In this document: in pieces, positions 50,427-58,222 of the stretch
How the letters are laid out: each line of letters begins with the position of its first letter
Position numbering within the stretch: the stretch's first letter is position 1
Origin: Hwanghaeella sp965227365
GTDB taxonomy: Bacteria > Pseudomonadota > Alphaproteobacteria > UBA8366 > Aestuariispiraceae
Assembly: GCF_965227365.1 (NCBI RefSeq)
Contig: NZ_OZ245754.1
Coordinates: 3,534,001 to 3,598,000, forward strand
Direction of reading: 5' to 3'
DNA: 64,000 bases
Notes under the pieces: model-generated
Seen by the model: the letters and a program-made list of their open reading frames with translations, nothing else
Database searches by the model: none
What the model was told of the DNA's origin: nothing
Position numbers and translations under genes: made by a program

Positions 50427-51733
50427 CCGCGCCGTCCGGTGAGAACCGTCTGGACGAAAGCGACCTGGAAGGGGTGGAGCAGCTTGTTGCCCCGAACTTC
50501 TTCCTGGGCGAGGCGGATGGCGGGCGCCTGGCCGACAACATCATGCATTTCGCGCGCGTCCTTCGTAAGGCCGGCCTGCCGGTCGGCCCGGGCAAGGTGT
50601 TGGAGGCGGTCAAAGCCGTCTCCGCCGTCGGCGTCGCATCTCGGAAGGATTTCTACTGGACCCTGCACGCGGTCTTCGTGAACCGCCGCGATCAGCGGGA
50701 AGTCTTCGACCAGGCCTTTCATTTTTTCTGGCGCAATCCCAACCTGCTGGAAAAAATGATGGGCATGCTGCTGCCGACCACGAAAATGGACGAGGCTGCC
50801 CCGCCGAAGGACGAGATGTCCCGGCGCGTCGCCGATGCCCTGGCCGGGGACAAACCCGGCGACGAAGAGGACGAGGCCGGCGAACCGGACGAAGAACAGA
50901 TCGAAGTGGACGCCACGCTCACTTTCTCCCGCGAGGAGGTGCTGAGCGAAAAGGACTTCGAAAAGATGTCCTCGGCCGAATTGGCCGAAGCGCGCACGGC
51001 GATCCAGAAACTGACCCTGCCGATCCGCCAGGTCCCGAACCGCCGGTTCCAGCCGCATCCCTTGGGCCGACGCGTCGACATGCGCGCCACCTTGCGGGAA
51101 GCGGCCCGCTTCGGCGGCGACCTGGCCAATCTGAAGCGACGCAAGCGCACGCGCCGCCCCCCGCCCCTGGTCGTCCTTTGCGACATTTCCGGATCGATGG
51201 ACCGCTATGCGCGCATGCTGCTGCACTTCATGCATGCGCTGACCAATGACCGCGACCGGGTCCACACTTTTCTGTTCGGCACCCGTCTGACCAACATCAC
51301 GCGTTACCTGCGCTACAAGGACCCCGACGCCGCCGTCGATACGATTTCCGAAGCGGTCGAAGACTGGTCCGGCGGCACCCGCATCGGCCATGCACTGCAC
51401 GATTTCAACGTCAATTGGTCGCGGCGCGTCCTGGGCCAAGGGGCGGTCGTCATCCTGATCACCGACGGGCTGGATCGGGAGGGCGCGGAAGGCGTCGCTG
51501 AGGAAATGGACCGTCTACACAAGTCCTGCCGGCGATTGATATGGCTGAATCCGCTTCTTAGGTATGACGCCTATTCGCCCCGGGCCGCGGGCGCGCGCGC
51601 GATGATGCCGCATGTCGACGAATTTCGCGCTGTGCATAATTTGAGCAGCCTCGGCGAATTGGCGGAAGCGCTCGGCAAGGACGCCTCCTTGAGCCGCCGG
51701 GAGATGGCGCGGTGGCGCGCCGCGGCCGCCTGA
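50423..51733 (+). CDS. coxE: CoxE-like von Willebrand factor A protein
   Basis: A 436-residue protein. Residues 1-235 are helical with an acidic linker (GDEEDEAGEPDEEQIEVD); the VWA domain begins PPPLVVLCDISGSMDRYARMLL, containing the MIDAS motif DxSGS, and continues with LITDGLDREGAEG. CoxE partners the MoxR-type ATPase CoxD in maturing molybdenum hydroxylases. It overlaps coxD by 4 nt. The C-terminus LSSLGELAEALGKDASLSRR is family-typical. Confidence 0.87.
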   Translation: MTAPSGENRLDESDLEGVEQLVAPNFFLGEADGGRLADNIMHFARVLRKAGLPVGPGKVLEAVKAVSAVGVASRKDFYWTLHAVFVNRRDQREVFDQAFHFFWRNPNLLEKMMGMLLPTTKMDEAAPPKDEMSRRVADALAGDKPGDEEDEAGEPDEEQIEVDATLTFSREEVLSEKDFEKMSSAELAEARTAIQKLTLPIRQVPNRRFQPHPLGRRVDMRATLREAARFGGDLANLKRRKRTRRPPPLVVLCDISGSMDRYARMLLHFMHALTNDRDRVHTFLFGTRLTNITRYLRYKDPDAAVDTISEAVEDWSGGTRIGHALHDFNVNWSRRVLGQGAVVILITDGLDREGAEGVAEEMDRLHKSCRRLIWLNPLLRYDAYSPRAAGARAMMPHVDEFRAVHNLSSLGELAEALGKDASLSRREMARWRAAAA

Positions 51734-51772
51734 TCGGGACGGCAAGGCAGCGGGATCGGGAAGGAAACGGAC

Positions 51773-52117
51773 ATGACGACGGAAACACTTCAGGACACGG
51801 CCCAGGACGACGTTCTGGCGCAGGCGGAAACCTGGCTCAACGCCGGCGACAAGGTGGCCCTTGCAACCGTGGTGCGGACCTGGGGATCGTCGCCCCGTCC
51901 GATCGGCAGCCAGTTGGCGATCAACGCGGATGGGCGCTTCGCAGGGTCTGTTTCCGGCGGATGCATCGAGGGCGCGGTTATCACCGAAGCCCTGGAGACA
52001 ATGGAAGACGGCAAGCCGCGGAGGCTTGAATTCGGGGTCTCCGACGCGATGGCCTGGGAAGTGGGCCTGGCTTGCGGCGGCGAGATCGAGGTCTTCGTCG
52101 AAAAGCTGGATGCTTAA
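51773..52117 (+). CDS. XdhC/CoxF-type N-terminal domain protein
   Basis: A 114-residue protein carrying only the XdhC_CoxI N-terminal domain: LAQAETWLNAGDKVALATVVRTWGSSPRP, GRFAGSVSGGCIEGAVI and GLACGGEIEVFVEKL. XdhC proteins bind molybdenum cofactor, help its sulfuration and insert it into xanthine dehydrogenase-family enzymes. Here the two XdhC domains are encoded by separate genes: the Rossmann half follows 15 nt later. GGAAGGAAA precedes the ATG. Confidence 0.87.
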   Translation: MTTETLQDTAQDDVLAQAETWLNAGDKVALATVVRTWGSSPRPIGSQLAINADGRFAGSVSGGCIEGAVITEALETMEDGKPRRLEFGVSDAMAWEVGLACGGEIEVFVEKLDA

Positions 52118-52132
52118 CGGGTTGTACCGGAC

Positions 52133-52840
52133 ATGAAACGTATCGTTCTGAAGGAATTGCGCCAGGCGCGGGACAAACGCATTCCGTCGACTTTGGTGAC
52201 CGATCTTTCCAGCGGCGCGCAGACGCTGATCGTCGACGACGACTTCTACGGCGATCCCTTGCCGGACGTGCCGGACCTTCCGCAGACCATCGACCAGGTC
52301 ATGCTGCAGGACAAGGGCCGCACGATTGAGGCCGACGGGCGACGGATTTTCATCCAACCGTTCAACCCGCCGCAGCGTATGATGATCATCGGCGCGGTGC
52401 ATATATCCCAGGCACTGGCGCCCATGGCGAAGATCGCCGGATACGACGTGACGGTGATCGACCCGCGCACCGCCTGGGCGACGGAGGAACGATTCCCCGG
52501 CGTGGTGTTGGATCAACGCTGGCCGGATGAAGCGATGGAAGAAACCCCGCCCGATCGGGGCACGGCGGTCGTCACGCTGACGCACGACCCGAAGATCGAC
52601 GACCCCGCCCTGGAAGTCGCCCTGCGCAGCGATGCCTTCTATATCGGCGCCCTGGGCGGCAAGAAGACCAATGCCAAACGGGAGGAACGGTTGAAGGAAG
52701 CCGGCCTGACCGAAGAACAGATCGCGCGCCTGCACGCGCCGGTCGGCCTCGACCTCGGCGCGGTGTCCCCGGCGGAAATCGCGGTCGCGACGCTCGCCCA
52801 GGCGACGCTTGCCCTGCGCGGACCGCGCCGAAAGGACTGA
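52133..52840 (+). CDS. XdhC Rossmann-domain protein (CoxI-like)
   Basis: A 235-residue protein with the XdhC Rossmann domain: RMMIIGAVHISQALAPMAKIAGYDVTVIDPR is the nucleotide-binding fold, then TAVVTLTHDPKIDDPAL and FYIGALGGKKTNAKREERL. HAPVGLDLGAVSPAEIAVATLAQ is the conserved end (consensus GLxIGAxTPxEIA). It is the second half of a split XdhC, acting in Mo-cofactor delivery. It sits between the N-terminal half and the MocA-type gene, with 12 nt to the latter. Confidence 0.87.
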   Translation: MKRIVLKELRQARDKRIPSTLVTDLSSGAQTLIVDDDFYGDPLPDVPDLPQTIDQVMLQDKGRTIEADGRRIFIQPFNPPQRMMIIGAVHISQALAPMAKIAGYDVTVIDPRTAWATEERFPGVVLDQRWPDEAMEETPPDRGTAVVTLTHDPKIDDPALEVALRSDAFYIGALGGKKTNAKREERLKEAGLTEEQIARLHAPVGLDLGAVSPAEIAVATLAQATLALRGPRRKD

Positions 52841-52852
52841 CGGAAAACGGCC

Positions 52853-54478
52853 ATGCGGTTCGGTGACACCCCGATCGAGGACGCCTTGGGATGCATCCTG
52901 GTGCATTCGACGCGGGCGGGATCCAAACGCCTGAAGAAGGGCCGAGTCCTGACCGCACCGGATCTCGATGCCCTTCGTGACGCGGGGATCCCATCGGTTA
53001 TCGCTGTAAGACTCGAACCGGATGACGTGCATGAGGATCAGGCCGCTAAACGGATTGCCGAAGCCGCGTCCGGCCCTGGTCTATCGATCAGCGCGCCGTT
53101 CACCGGCCGCGTCAACCTGATCGCCGACGCCCACGGCGTGGCGCAGGTCGATGTCCAGGCCGTGGATGCGTTGAACCTTGTGGATGAGGCGATCACCATC
53201 GCAACGGTGCCGCCCTACAGCGTGGTGCAGCCCGGGCAGATGGTCGCCACCATCAAGATCATCCCTTTCGCCGCACCTGAAAGCCTTGTCGCCCGCTGTG
53301 AGGACATTGCCCGCCGGGCGCGCACGATGATTTCAGCCGCGCCCTTCCGTGCCAAACGCACAGCCTTCATCCAGACGCAGTTGAAGGACACCAAGGAGAG
53401 CGTGCTCGACAAGACGACCCGCGTGATGACGGCTCGGCTCGATAAAGTCGGCGCGTCCCTGGCCGCGGAAACCCGTGTCCCGCATGATGTGGACGCTGTC
53501 GCCGCGGCAATATCGGATTTGAACACGCGAGAGTCGCCGGACCTGGTTTTCATCGCCGGCGCATCCGCTATTACGGACCGCCGCGACGTCATTCCCGCCG
53601 CCATCGAGCAGGCGGGCGGCACGGTCGACCACTTCGGCATGCCGGTCGATCCCGGCAATTTGCTGCTGTTCGGGACATTGGACGGCATTCCCGTCATCGG
53701 CATGCCCGGCTGTGCGCGGTCTCCCAAACTGAACGGTTTCGACTGGGTCTTGGAAAGGCTGGCGGCGGATATCCCCGTCACCCGCACCGATATCATGAAA
53801 ATGGGTGCCGGCGGTTTGTTGAAGGAGATCGAAACCAGACCACAGCCGCGTTCCGGTCCCGATACGGCGCCAGCGGGCGTCCCGCGCGCACCCCGGATCG
53901 CCGCAATCCTGCTGGCGGCCGGGCGCTCGACGCGCATGGGCGCGCAAAACAAGCTTTTGGCTGATGTCGATGGCGCCCCCATGGTCCGACGGGTGGCCGA
54001 GCATCTCGCCGCGTCGAAGGTTACCGGTATTACCGTCGTCCTGGGACATGAAGCGGATCGGGTTCAGGCGGCACTGCAGGATCTGGACGTCTCCTTCGTG
54101 GAAAACCCGGACTTCGCCATGGGTCTATCGACATCCGTCAAGGCGGGCGTCACCGCGCTGCCGGAGGACGGCGATGGGTTCATCGTCTGTCTGGGCGACA
54201 TGCCGACGGTGCGGACGGCCGATATCGATCGGTTGATCGCCGCCTTCAACCCGGTGGAGGGACGCGCGATCTGCATCCCGGTCCATCACGGGAAACGCGG
54301 CAACCCGGTTTTGTTCGCCAGCCGTTTTGCCGGCGAGATGGCCCAACTGGAAGGCGATACCGGCGCCCGCCGTCTGATCGGCGCGCATGAGGACGAGGTC
54401 TGCGAGGTCGAGACGGAAAGCGGCGTCCTGCTGGATATCGATACGCCCGAAGCCCTATCGCGCTTTACTGACGGCTGA
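52853..54478 (+). CDS. Fusion of molybdopterin-binding domain and MocA-type molybdenum cofactor cytidylyltransferase
   Basis: A 541-residue two-domain protein. Residues 1-335 resemble the MoeA/CinA-type molybdopterin-binding fold (PVIGMPGCARSPKLNGFDWVL; SPDLVFIAGASAITDRRDVIP). Residues 345-540 are an NTP-transferase domain: IAAILLAAGRSTRMGAQNKLLADV is the nucleotide loop and VCLGDMPTV holds the metal Asp. It should convert Mo-molybdopterin to its cytidine dinucleotide, the cofactor form of xanthine dehydrogenase-family enzymes in bacteria. It ends the five-gene maturation operon and overlaps the convergent hydrolase gene by 14 nt. Confidence 0.83.
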   Translation: MRFGDTPIEDALGCILVHSTRAGSKRLKKGRVLTAPDLDALRDAGIPSVIAVRLEPDDVHEDQAAKRIAEAASGPGLSISAPFTGRVNLIADAHGVAQVDVQAVDALNLVDEAITIATVPPYSVVQPGQMVATIKIIPFAAPESLVARCEDIARRARTMISAAPFRAKRTAFIQTQLKDTKESVLDKTTRVMTARLDKVGASLAAETRVPHDVDAVAAAISDLNTRESPDLVFIAGASAITDRRDVIPAAIEQAGGTVDHFGMPVDPGNLLLFGTLDGIPVIGMPGCARSPKLNGFDWVLERLAADIPVTRTDIMKMGAGGLLKEIETRPQPRSGPDTAPAGVPRAPRIAAILLAAGRSTRMGAQNKLLADVDGAPMVRRVAEHLAASKVTGITVVLGHEADRVQAALQDLDVSFVENPDFAMGLSTSVKAGVTALPEDGDGFIVCLGDMPTVRTADIDRLIAAFNPVEGRAICIPVHHGKRGNPVLFASRFAGEMAQLEGDTGARRLIGAHEDEVCEVETESGVLLDIDTPEALSRFTDG

Positions 54479-55301
54479 TTGCCTGTTCCGACAGGAAATC
54501 GAGAACCATCTTCCCCATGCCGTAATCATAAAGATTGGTGTGGTGGGCCTCGTCCACCAGGATGAGCCGTTTGGGTTCGACCGCGGCGTCGAACAGGCGC
54601 TCGGCGAAATGGACTGGAATCACCTGGTCCTGTTTTCCATGCACGATCAGCAGCGGGGCATTGATGTCGCGGATCACCGCCGTCGTTTCGTAGCGGTCCT
54701 TCAACAGGTATCGCACCGGCACATACCAGTAGATCGAAGCCGCCACATCGACGATCGACGAATACGGCGCTTCCAGGACGACGGCCCTGTACCGACCCGC
54801 CGTCGCCAGCCGGCTGACGATCCCGGTTCCCAGCGATTCTCCATAAAGGACGATACGGTCGTCGGAAATGCCCTGTGCGCGGAGATAGGCAAGCGCGGTC
54901 CTGCCATCCTCCAGCAACCCTTCCTCGCTCGCCGCCCCGCCGGTGCCGGCATTGTAACGATAGGTCACCAGTAGAACGCCGAAACCGGCATCCAGATAGG
55001 GACGGACCTTGTCCGCCCGGTCGCCGAGATGTCCGGCATTGCCGTGCAGATATAGTAGGACCGGCGCATCGGGCGTCGACGGCGGCCTCCACCAGGCAAG
55101 CAAAGGGAATCCATCGGATGTCGGGAGACGTTCCGCGGTCATTTCAGGCACGCCGAAGGACTGCGGCGTCGCGACGGTCGGGTCGGGATGATACAGCAAG
55201 TTGCGCTGGAAAGCGTAGAGCGCGCCCACCAGCACCAGATATCCCGCCAACAGAATTCCAAGAAAATAGAGCATGTGCCTGATTAGCGCGGCGCGATGCA
55301 T
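54465..55301 (-). CDS. Membrane-anchored alpha/beta hydrolase (BEM46/ABHD13-like)
   Basis: A 278-residue hydrolase. An N-terminal membrane helix (MLYFLGILLAGYLVLVGALY) precedes FQRNLLYHPDP, typical of the BEM46/ABHD13 group. LLYLHGNAGHLGDR is the oxyanion loop, LYGESLGTGIVSRLA the nucleophile elbow (Ser), HGKQDQVIPVHFAERL the acid and EAHHTNLYDYG the His. The substrate is unknown; an acyl ester is likely. The ATG at 55301 is used; an ATG at 55274 would start directly at the helix. Longer upstream frames lie antisense to the divergent gene. Confidence 0.85.
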   Translation of the reverse strand: MHRAALIRHMLYFLGILLAGYLVLVGALYAFQRNLLYHPDPTVATPQSFGVPEMTAERLPTSDGFPLLAWWRPPSTPDAPVLLYLHGNAGHLGDRADKVRPYLDAGFGVLLVTYRYNAGTGGAASEEGLLEDGRTALAYLRAQGISDDRIVLYGESLGTGIVSRLATAGRYRAVVLEAPYSSIVDVAASIYWYVPVRYLLKDRYETTAVIRDINAPLLIVHGKQDQVIPVHFAERLFDAAVEPKRLILVDEAHHTNLYDYGMGKMVLDFLSEQAISRQ

Positions 55302-55397
55302 TTCGAAAGCGGGGAAACGCTGATTTTTTGATCCGGATTCAGGTCTTTCACCGGGATTGATATTGAACGCGTCCCTTATACCGAGTCTAATCGTCGG

Positions 55398-56144
55398 ATG
55401 ATCGCCTTCAATCGACGGTCCGTCCTGAAAACCGCCTTTGGCGGGATCGGCGCCCTCTGCGGCGCGGCCCTGTTTCCTCGCCGGTCCGAGGCGCTTCAGG
55501 TTCTGGACCTGCAATTGATCCTGGCCATCGATTGTTCCTACAGCGTCGACGCACGTGAATACAATCTGCAGGTCGGGGCGATCGGCGATGCCTTTCGACA
55601 GGAAGAAATCAGGCGCGCCATCGGCGAGGGCCCAACCGGATCCATCGCCATCTCCCTGCTGCAATGGTCCAGTGAATACAGCCAGGTCATGGCGCTGCCC
55701 TGGACCCGTGTGACGGAACAAAACGCACCGGCCGTGGGCGAGCAGATTGCCGCCCTGCCCCGGCTGACCGCCGACGGCGCCACTTCCATGGCGGCCGCCG
55801 TCTACGCATCGATCGATCATTTCAACGCGTCCGAGTTTCAATCAACGCGCCGTACAATTGATATTTCCGCCGATGGGCGGAACAACAACGGCCCCTACAT
55901 GCCCCAGGCCAGAGACACGGCAACGGCGAACGGCATCACGATCAACGGGTTGGCGATCCTGTTGGAAGATCCGACACTGGATTACTACTTCAAACACAAT
56001 GTCGTCGGCGGGCCGGGATCCTTCGTCGAGAAGGCAACAGACTACGAGGATTTCCGACGCGCCATCCGCCGGAAACTGTTGCGCGAAATTCAATATGTCC
56101 CGGTCGCATCCCTGGGGAATCCGATTGGAACCCGCTTCCGCTGA
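55398..56144 (+). CDS. DUF1194 (von Willebrand A-like) secreted protein
   Basis: A 248-residue protein of the alphaproteobacterial DUF1194 family. Residues 1-32 form a twin-arginine-like signal (NRRSVLKTAFGGIGALCGAA). The VWA core is LQLILAIDCSYSVDAREYNLQ with a modified MIDAS (DxSYS), then RTIDISADGRNNNG and GLAILLEDPTLDYYFKHN. It is probably exported to the periplasm and may bind a metal or protein partner; no function is established. It is divergent from the alpha/beta hydrolase with 96 nt between. Confidence 0.87.
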   Translation: MIAFNRRSVLKTAFGGIGALCGAALFPRRSEALQVLDLQLILAIDCSYSVDAREYNLQVGAIGDAFRQEEIRRAIGEGPTGSIAISLLQWSSEYSQVMALPWTRVTEQNAPAVGEQIAALPRLTADGATSMAAAVYASIDHFNASEFQSTRRTIDISADGRNNNGPYMPQARDTATANGITINGLAILLEDPTLDYYFKHNVVGGPGSFVEKATDYEDFRRAIRRKLLREIQYVPVASLGNPIGTRFR

Positions 56145-56347
56145 CGAAATTTCATGCCCCGTCCTTCGTTTTTTACTTGGCCGAGTGGCTTCCAATACTT
56201 GAAGGCGGCAGCCCCAAAATTTGTTGAAGTCGGACCGTCTTTTTGCTTTTGTTGGCCCTGCATGCGGTCCGTTGCCGCAGGGCATGCACAGCCGGTCCGC
56301 GCATCATCGGGCGGGCAAGCCGGTTTGGCGAAAGGGTAGAGCATTAG

Positions 56348-56776
56348 ATGACCGATCTGTCCCGTGAGGAGCTTCGCGCTCATTTATCGGCCGTGGAAGC
56401 GCAGGTTCGCGCCGCCCTTCGGATCATCGCCGCCGAGTCCAAATCCGTGCAGCAGGCACATGGCGCGCTGCGCGCCGACCTTTCGGCCGCCCTGATCCGG
56501 TTGCAGTCGGAGATGAACGAAGGACAAAGCGAGATTCAGACCAAGCTGGACCGAAGTCTGGCCGAAATCGACGCCCTTCACCGGAACAGGAAACTGACGA
56601 CTGCCATCCTGACCGTCCTCGTTCTGGTTTTCGGGATCACGGTCGGCATCCTCGCCGGCGGCAGCTGGTTCTTCCTGCAGCAATCTTCCGGCAATGCCTC
56701 CGCCATGGTTGCGCCGACCACGTCATCGCCGAATGGCGGCGACAGCGATCAGGGCTTCATCGTCAACTCCCAGTAA
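56348..56776 (+). CDS. Small coiled-coil protein with one membrane helix
   Basis: A 142-residue protein I do not recognise. Residues 1-85 form a predicted coiled coil (MTDLSREELRAHLSAVEAQV; RLQSEMNEGQSEIQTKLDRS), residues 87-112 a membrane helix (LTTAILTVLVLVFGITVGIL), and the remaining 30 residues a Gly/Ser/Thr-rich tail. The coiled coil should be cytoplasmic. An AAAGGG element lies 11 nt before the ATG. It stands alone between DUF1194 and the convergent SPOR gene. Confidence 0.7.
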   Translation: MTDLSREELRAHLSAVEAQVRAALRIIAAESKSVQQAHGALRADLSAALIRLQSEMNEGQSEIQTKLDRSLAEIDALHRNRKLTTAILTVLVLVFGITVGILAGGSWFFLQQSSGNASAMVAPTTSSPNGGDSDQGFIVNSQ

Positions 56777-56816
56777 AGTTATCCGCGGTCGCGAGCCTTC
56801 GGCACGCAGTCTCGAT

Positions 56817-58028
56817 CTACGGTTTGGACGGGGCGCAATAGACGCCGCGTTGCTTGAACGCCGCGCATAGTTTCTTCGCGTCGTCCTCGCTGCCGAGCGG
56901 GCCGGCATAGAGTCGATGAAACACGCCTTTCGTCCCCAAATCGACGCGTTTGACGGTCGGCGACATCGTCGACAACAGGGTCGAAAAACGGCCCTTCAGA
57001 TTGGCCCATCCGCTATCGGCATTCTTGGCATTCTTGTATGACGCCAAATGCACCAGATAGCTGCCACCGGCCGGGACAGCGGCGACCTGTGCCGCCGGTT
57101 TACCGGGCGCTGCAGCGGCTTTGTTCGATGTTTCCTGCTTGGCGGCGACCACGGTTTCCTCGGCCGACAGGCTCATCGGTCCAGGCGCCTGCGCGCCGCC
57201 GTTTTTTAGATCGGCCATGGCGTCGGAAACCTGCACCGGCAGCGGCTGCACACCGGCATAGGGTTCGTTCGGCGGCGGCGCGGCTTCAGAATCCGTTTGA
57301 TTGAAACCCGGTTGATAATCTTCGCCGCCGGAGGAAACGATCCTGGTTCCGTCCTGCAGATAGGCGACCCGTTCATAGGATACAAGGTCGCGGCGGATTA
57401 CCCCGCTGCCCTTTGTATTCGCCGCGTCCAGCCGAACGTAGTTTCCGACGCGTGGAGAGTAGTAGAAGGTCACCTCGTCCGGGCGTTGGCGTCCGCATGG
57501 GATCTCATAGGCGTTATAGGACCCGCCCGGCCCGGTGACCTGCGATTCCGCGGCTATTTCGCAAACCCACTGGAACTCCCAGGCATAGGGCGGCTTGTCG
57601 GTACTGACCGTGGATTTGAAGGTCATTCTGCGCCCGACCCGCAGCGGGAACAGTTCCCCGCTGACATCGCTGATCAGGCGCCTTCCGCTGCCGCGGCTTT
57701 CGCTGCTCCAGGCAAGTGCCGGCATCAGCGGATTATGGCTGGTCGTCTGGGTTTCACCGCTGTCGGCCACCCAATCGACTTCCTCGCCCCGAACCTCAAC
57801 AACCCGCCAGGTGACGGCCGGGTTGTCGTATCGGAACCAGTCGCCGACCTGAAAACGGGGCGAGGCTTGCGCCAACAACCGCTCTTCCGGCGTGAATCCG
57901 ACAGACTTGTCCGATGTCGACGCCGCATCGAACAGGCCATCGCCGATGCCGTTCAAACCGGTTTGGGAGCAGCCGACCAGCATGAGCAACGCAGCAGCAA
58001 TCGCTGCCGGGCGGGCCGGATACGCCAT
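56817..58028 (-). CDS. SPOR-domain lipoprotein
   Basis: A 403-residue lipoprotein. The signal peptide carries the lipobox LLMLVGC, and the lipidated Cys is followed by a beta-rich domain (QVGDWFRYDNPAVTWRVVEV) that recurs in alphaproteobacterial envelope proteins. A Pro/Ala linker leads to the C-terminal SPOR domain, YLVHLASYKNAKNADSGWANL to FHRLYAGPLGSEDDAKKLC, which binds denuded peptidoglycan at the division site. The ATG at 58028 places the lipobox about 20 residues in; in-frame ATGs at 58067 and 58073 are alternatives. Confidence 0.8.
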   Translation of the reverse strand: MAYPARPAAIAAALLMLVGCSQTGLNGIGDGLFDAASTSDKSVGFTPEERLLAQASPRFQVGDWFRYDNPAVTWRVVEVRGEEVDWVADSGETQTTSHNPLMPALAWSSESRGSGRRLISDVSGELFPLRVGRRMTFKSTVSTDKPPYAWEFQWVCEIAAESQVTGPGGSYNAYEIPCGRQRPDEVTFYYSPRVGNYVRLDAANTKGSGVIRRDLVSYERVAYLQDGTRIVSSGGEDYQPGFNQTDSEAAPPPNEPYAGVQPLPVQVSDAMADLKNGGAQAPGPMSLSAEETVVAAKQETSNKAAAAPGKPAAQVAAVPAGGSYLVHLASYKNAKNADSGWANLKGRFSTLLSTMSPTVKRVDLGTKGVFHRLYAGPLGSEDDAKKLCAAFKQRGVYCAPSKP

Positions 58029-58222
58029 TCGAGGGACCGTTCGGCCCGAATTTTCGGCTGCCAGTACTTTCATGTGCATGGAGTAACCGTAAGCGAGTCG
58101 CGGTTTTTCGCCAGTCAAAATCGCTAAAATACTGCAGTCACTGAAGTAACCGGCTACGCATTCTCCAAATTCGCCAGTAATTTTAACAAGACGAGGCGGA
58201 AAAGTGCCGCTACACTGCCGTC

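Noticed and set aside
54465..54478. Frameshift or truncation at the end of the MocA-type gene
   Set aside because: The 14-nt overlap with the hydrolase is a normal convergent overlap; both proteins have complete C-termini.
55302..55841. N-terminal extension of the alpha/beta hydrolase frame
   Set aside because: It lies antisense to the DUF1194 gene and has no similarity; the ATG at 55301 next to the membrane helix is the sensible start.
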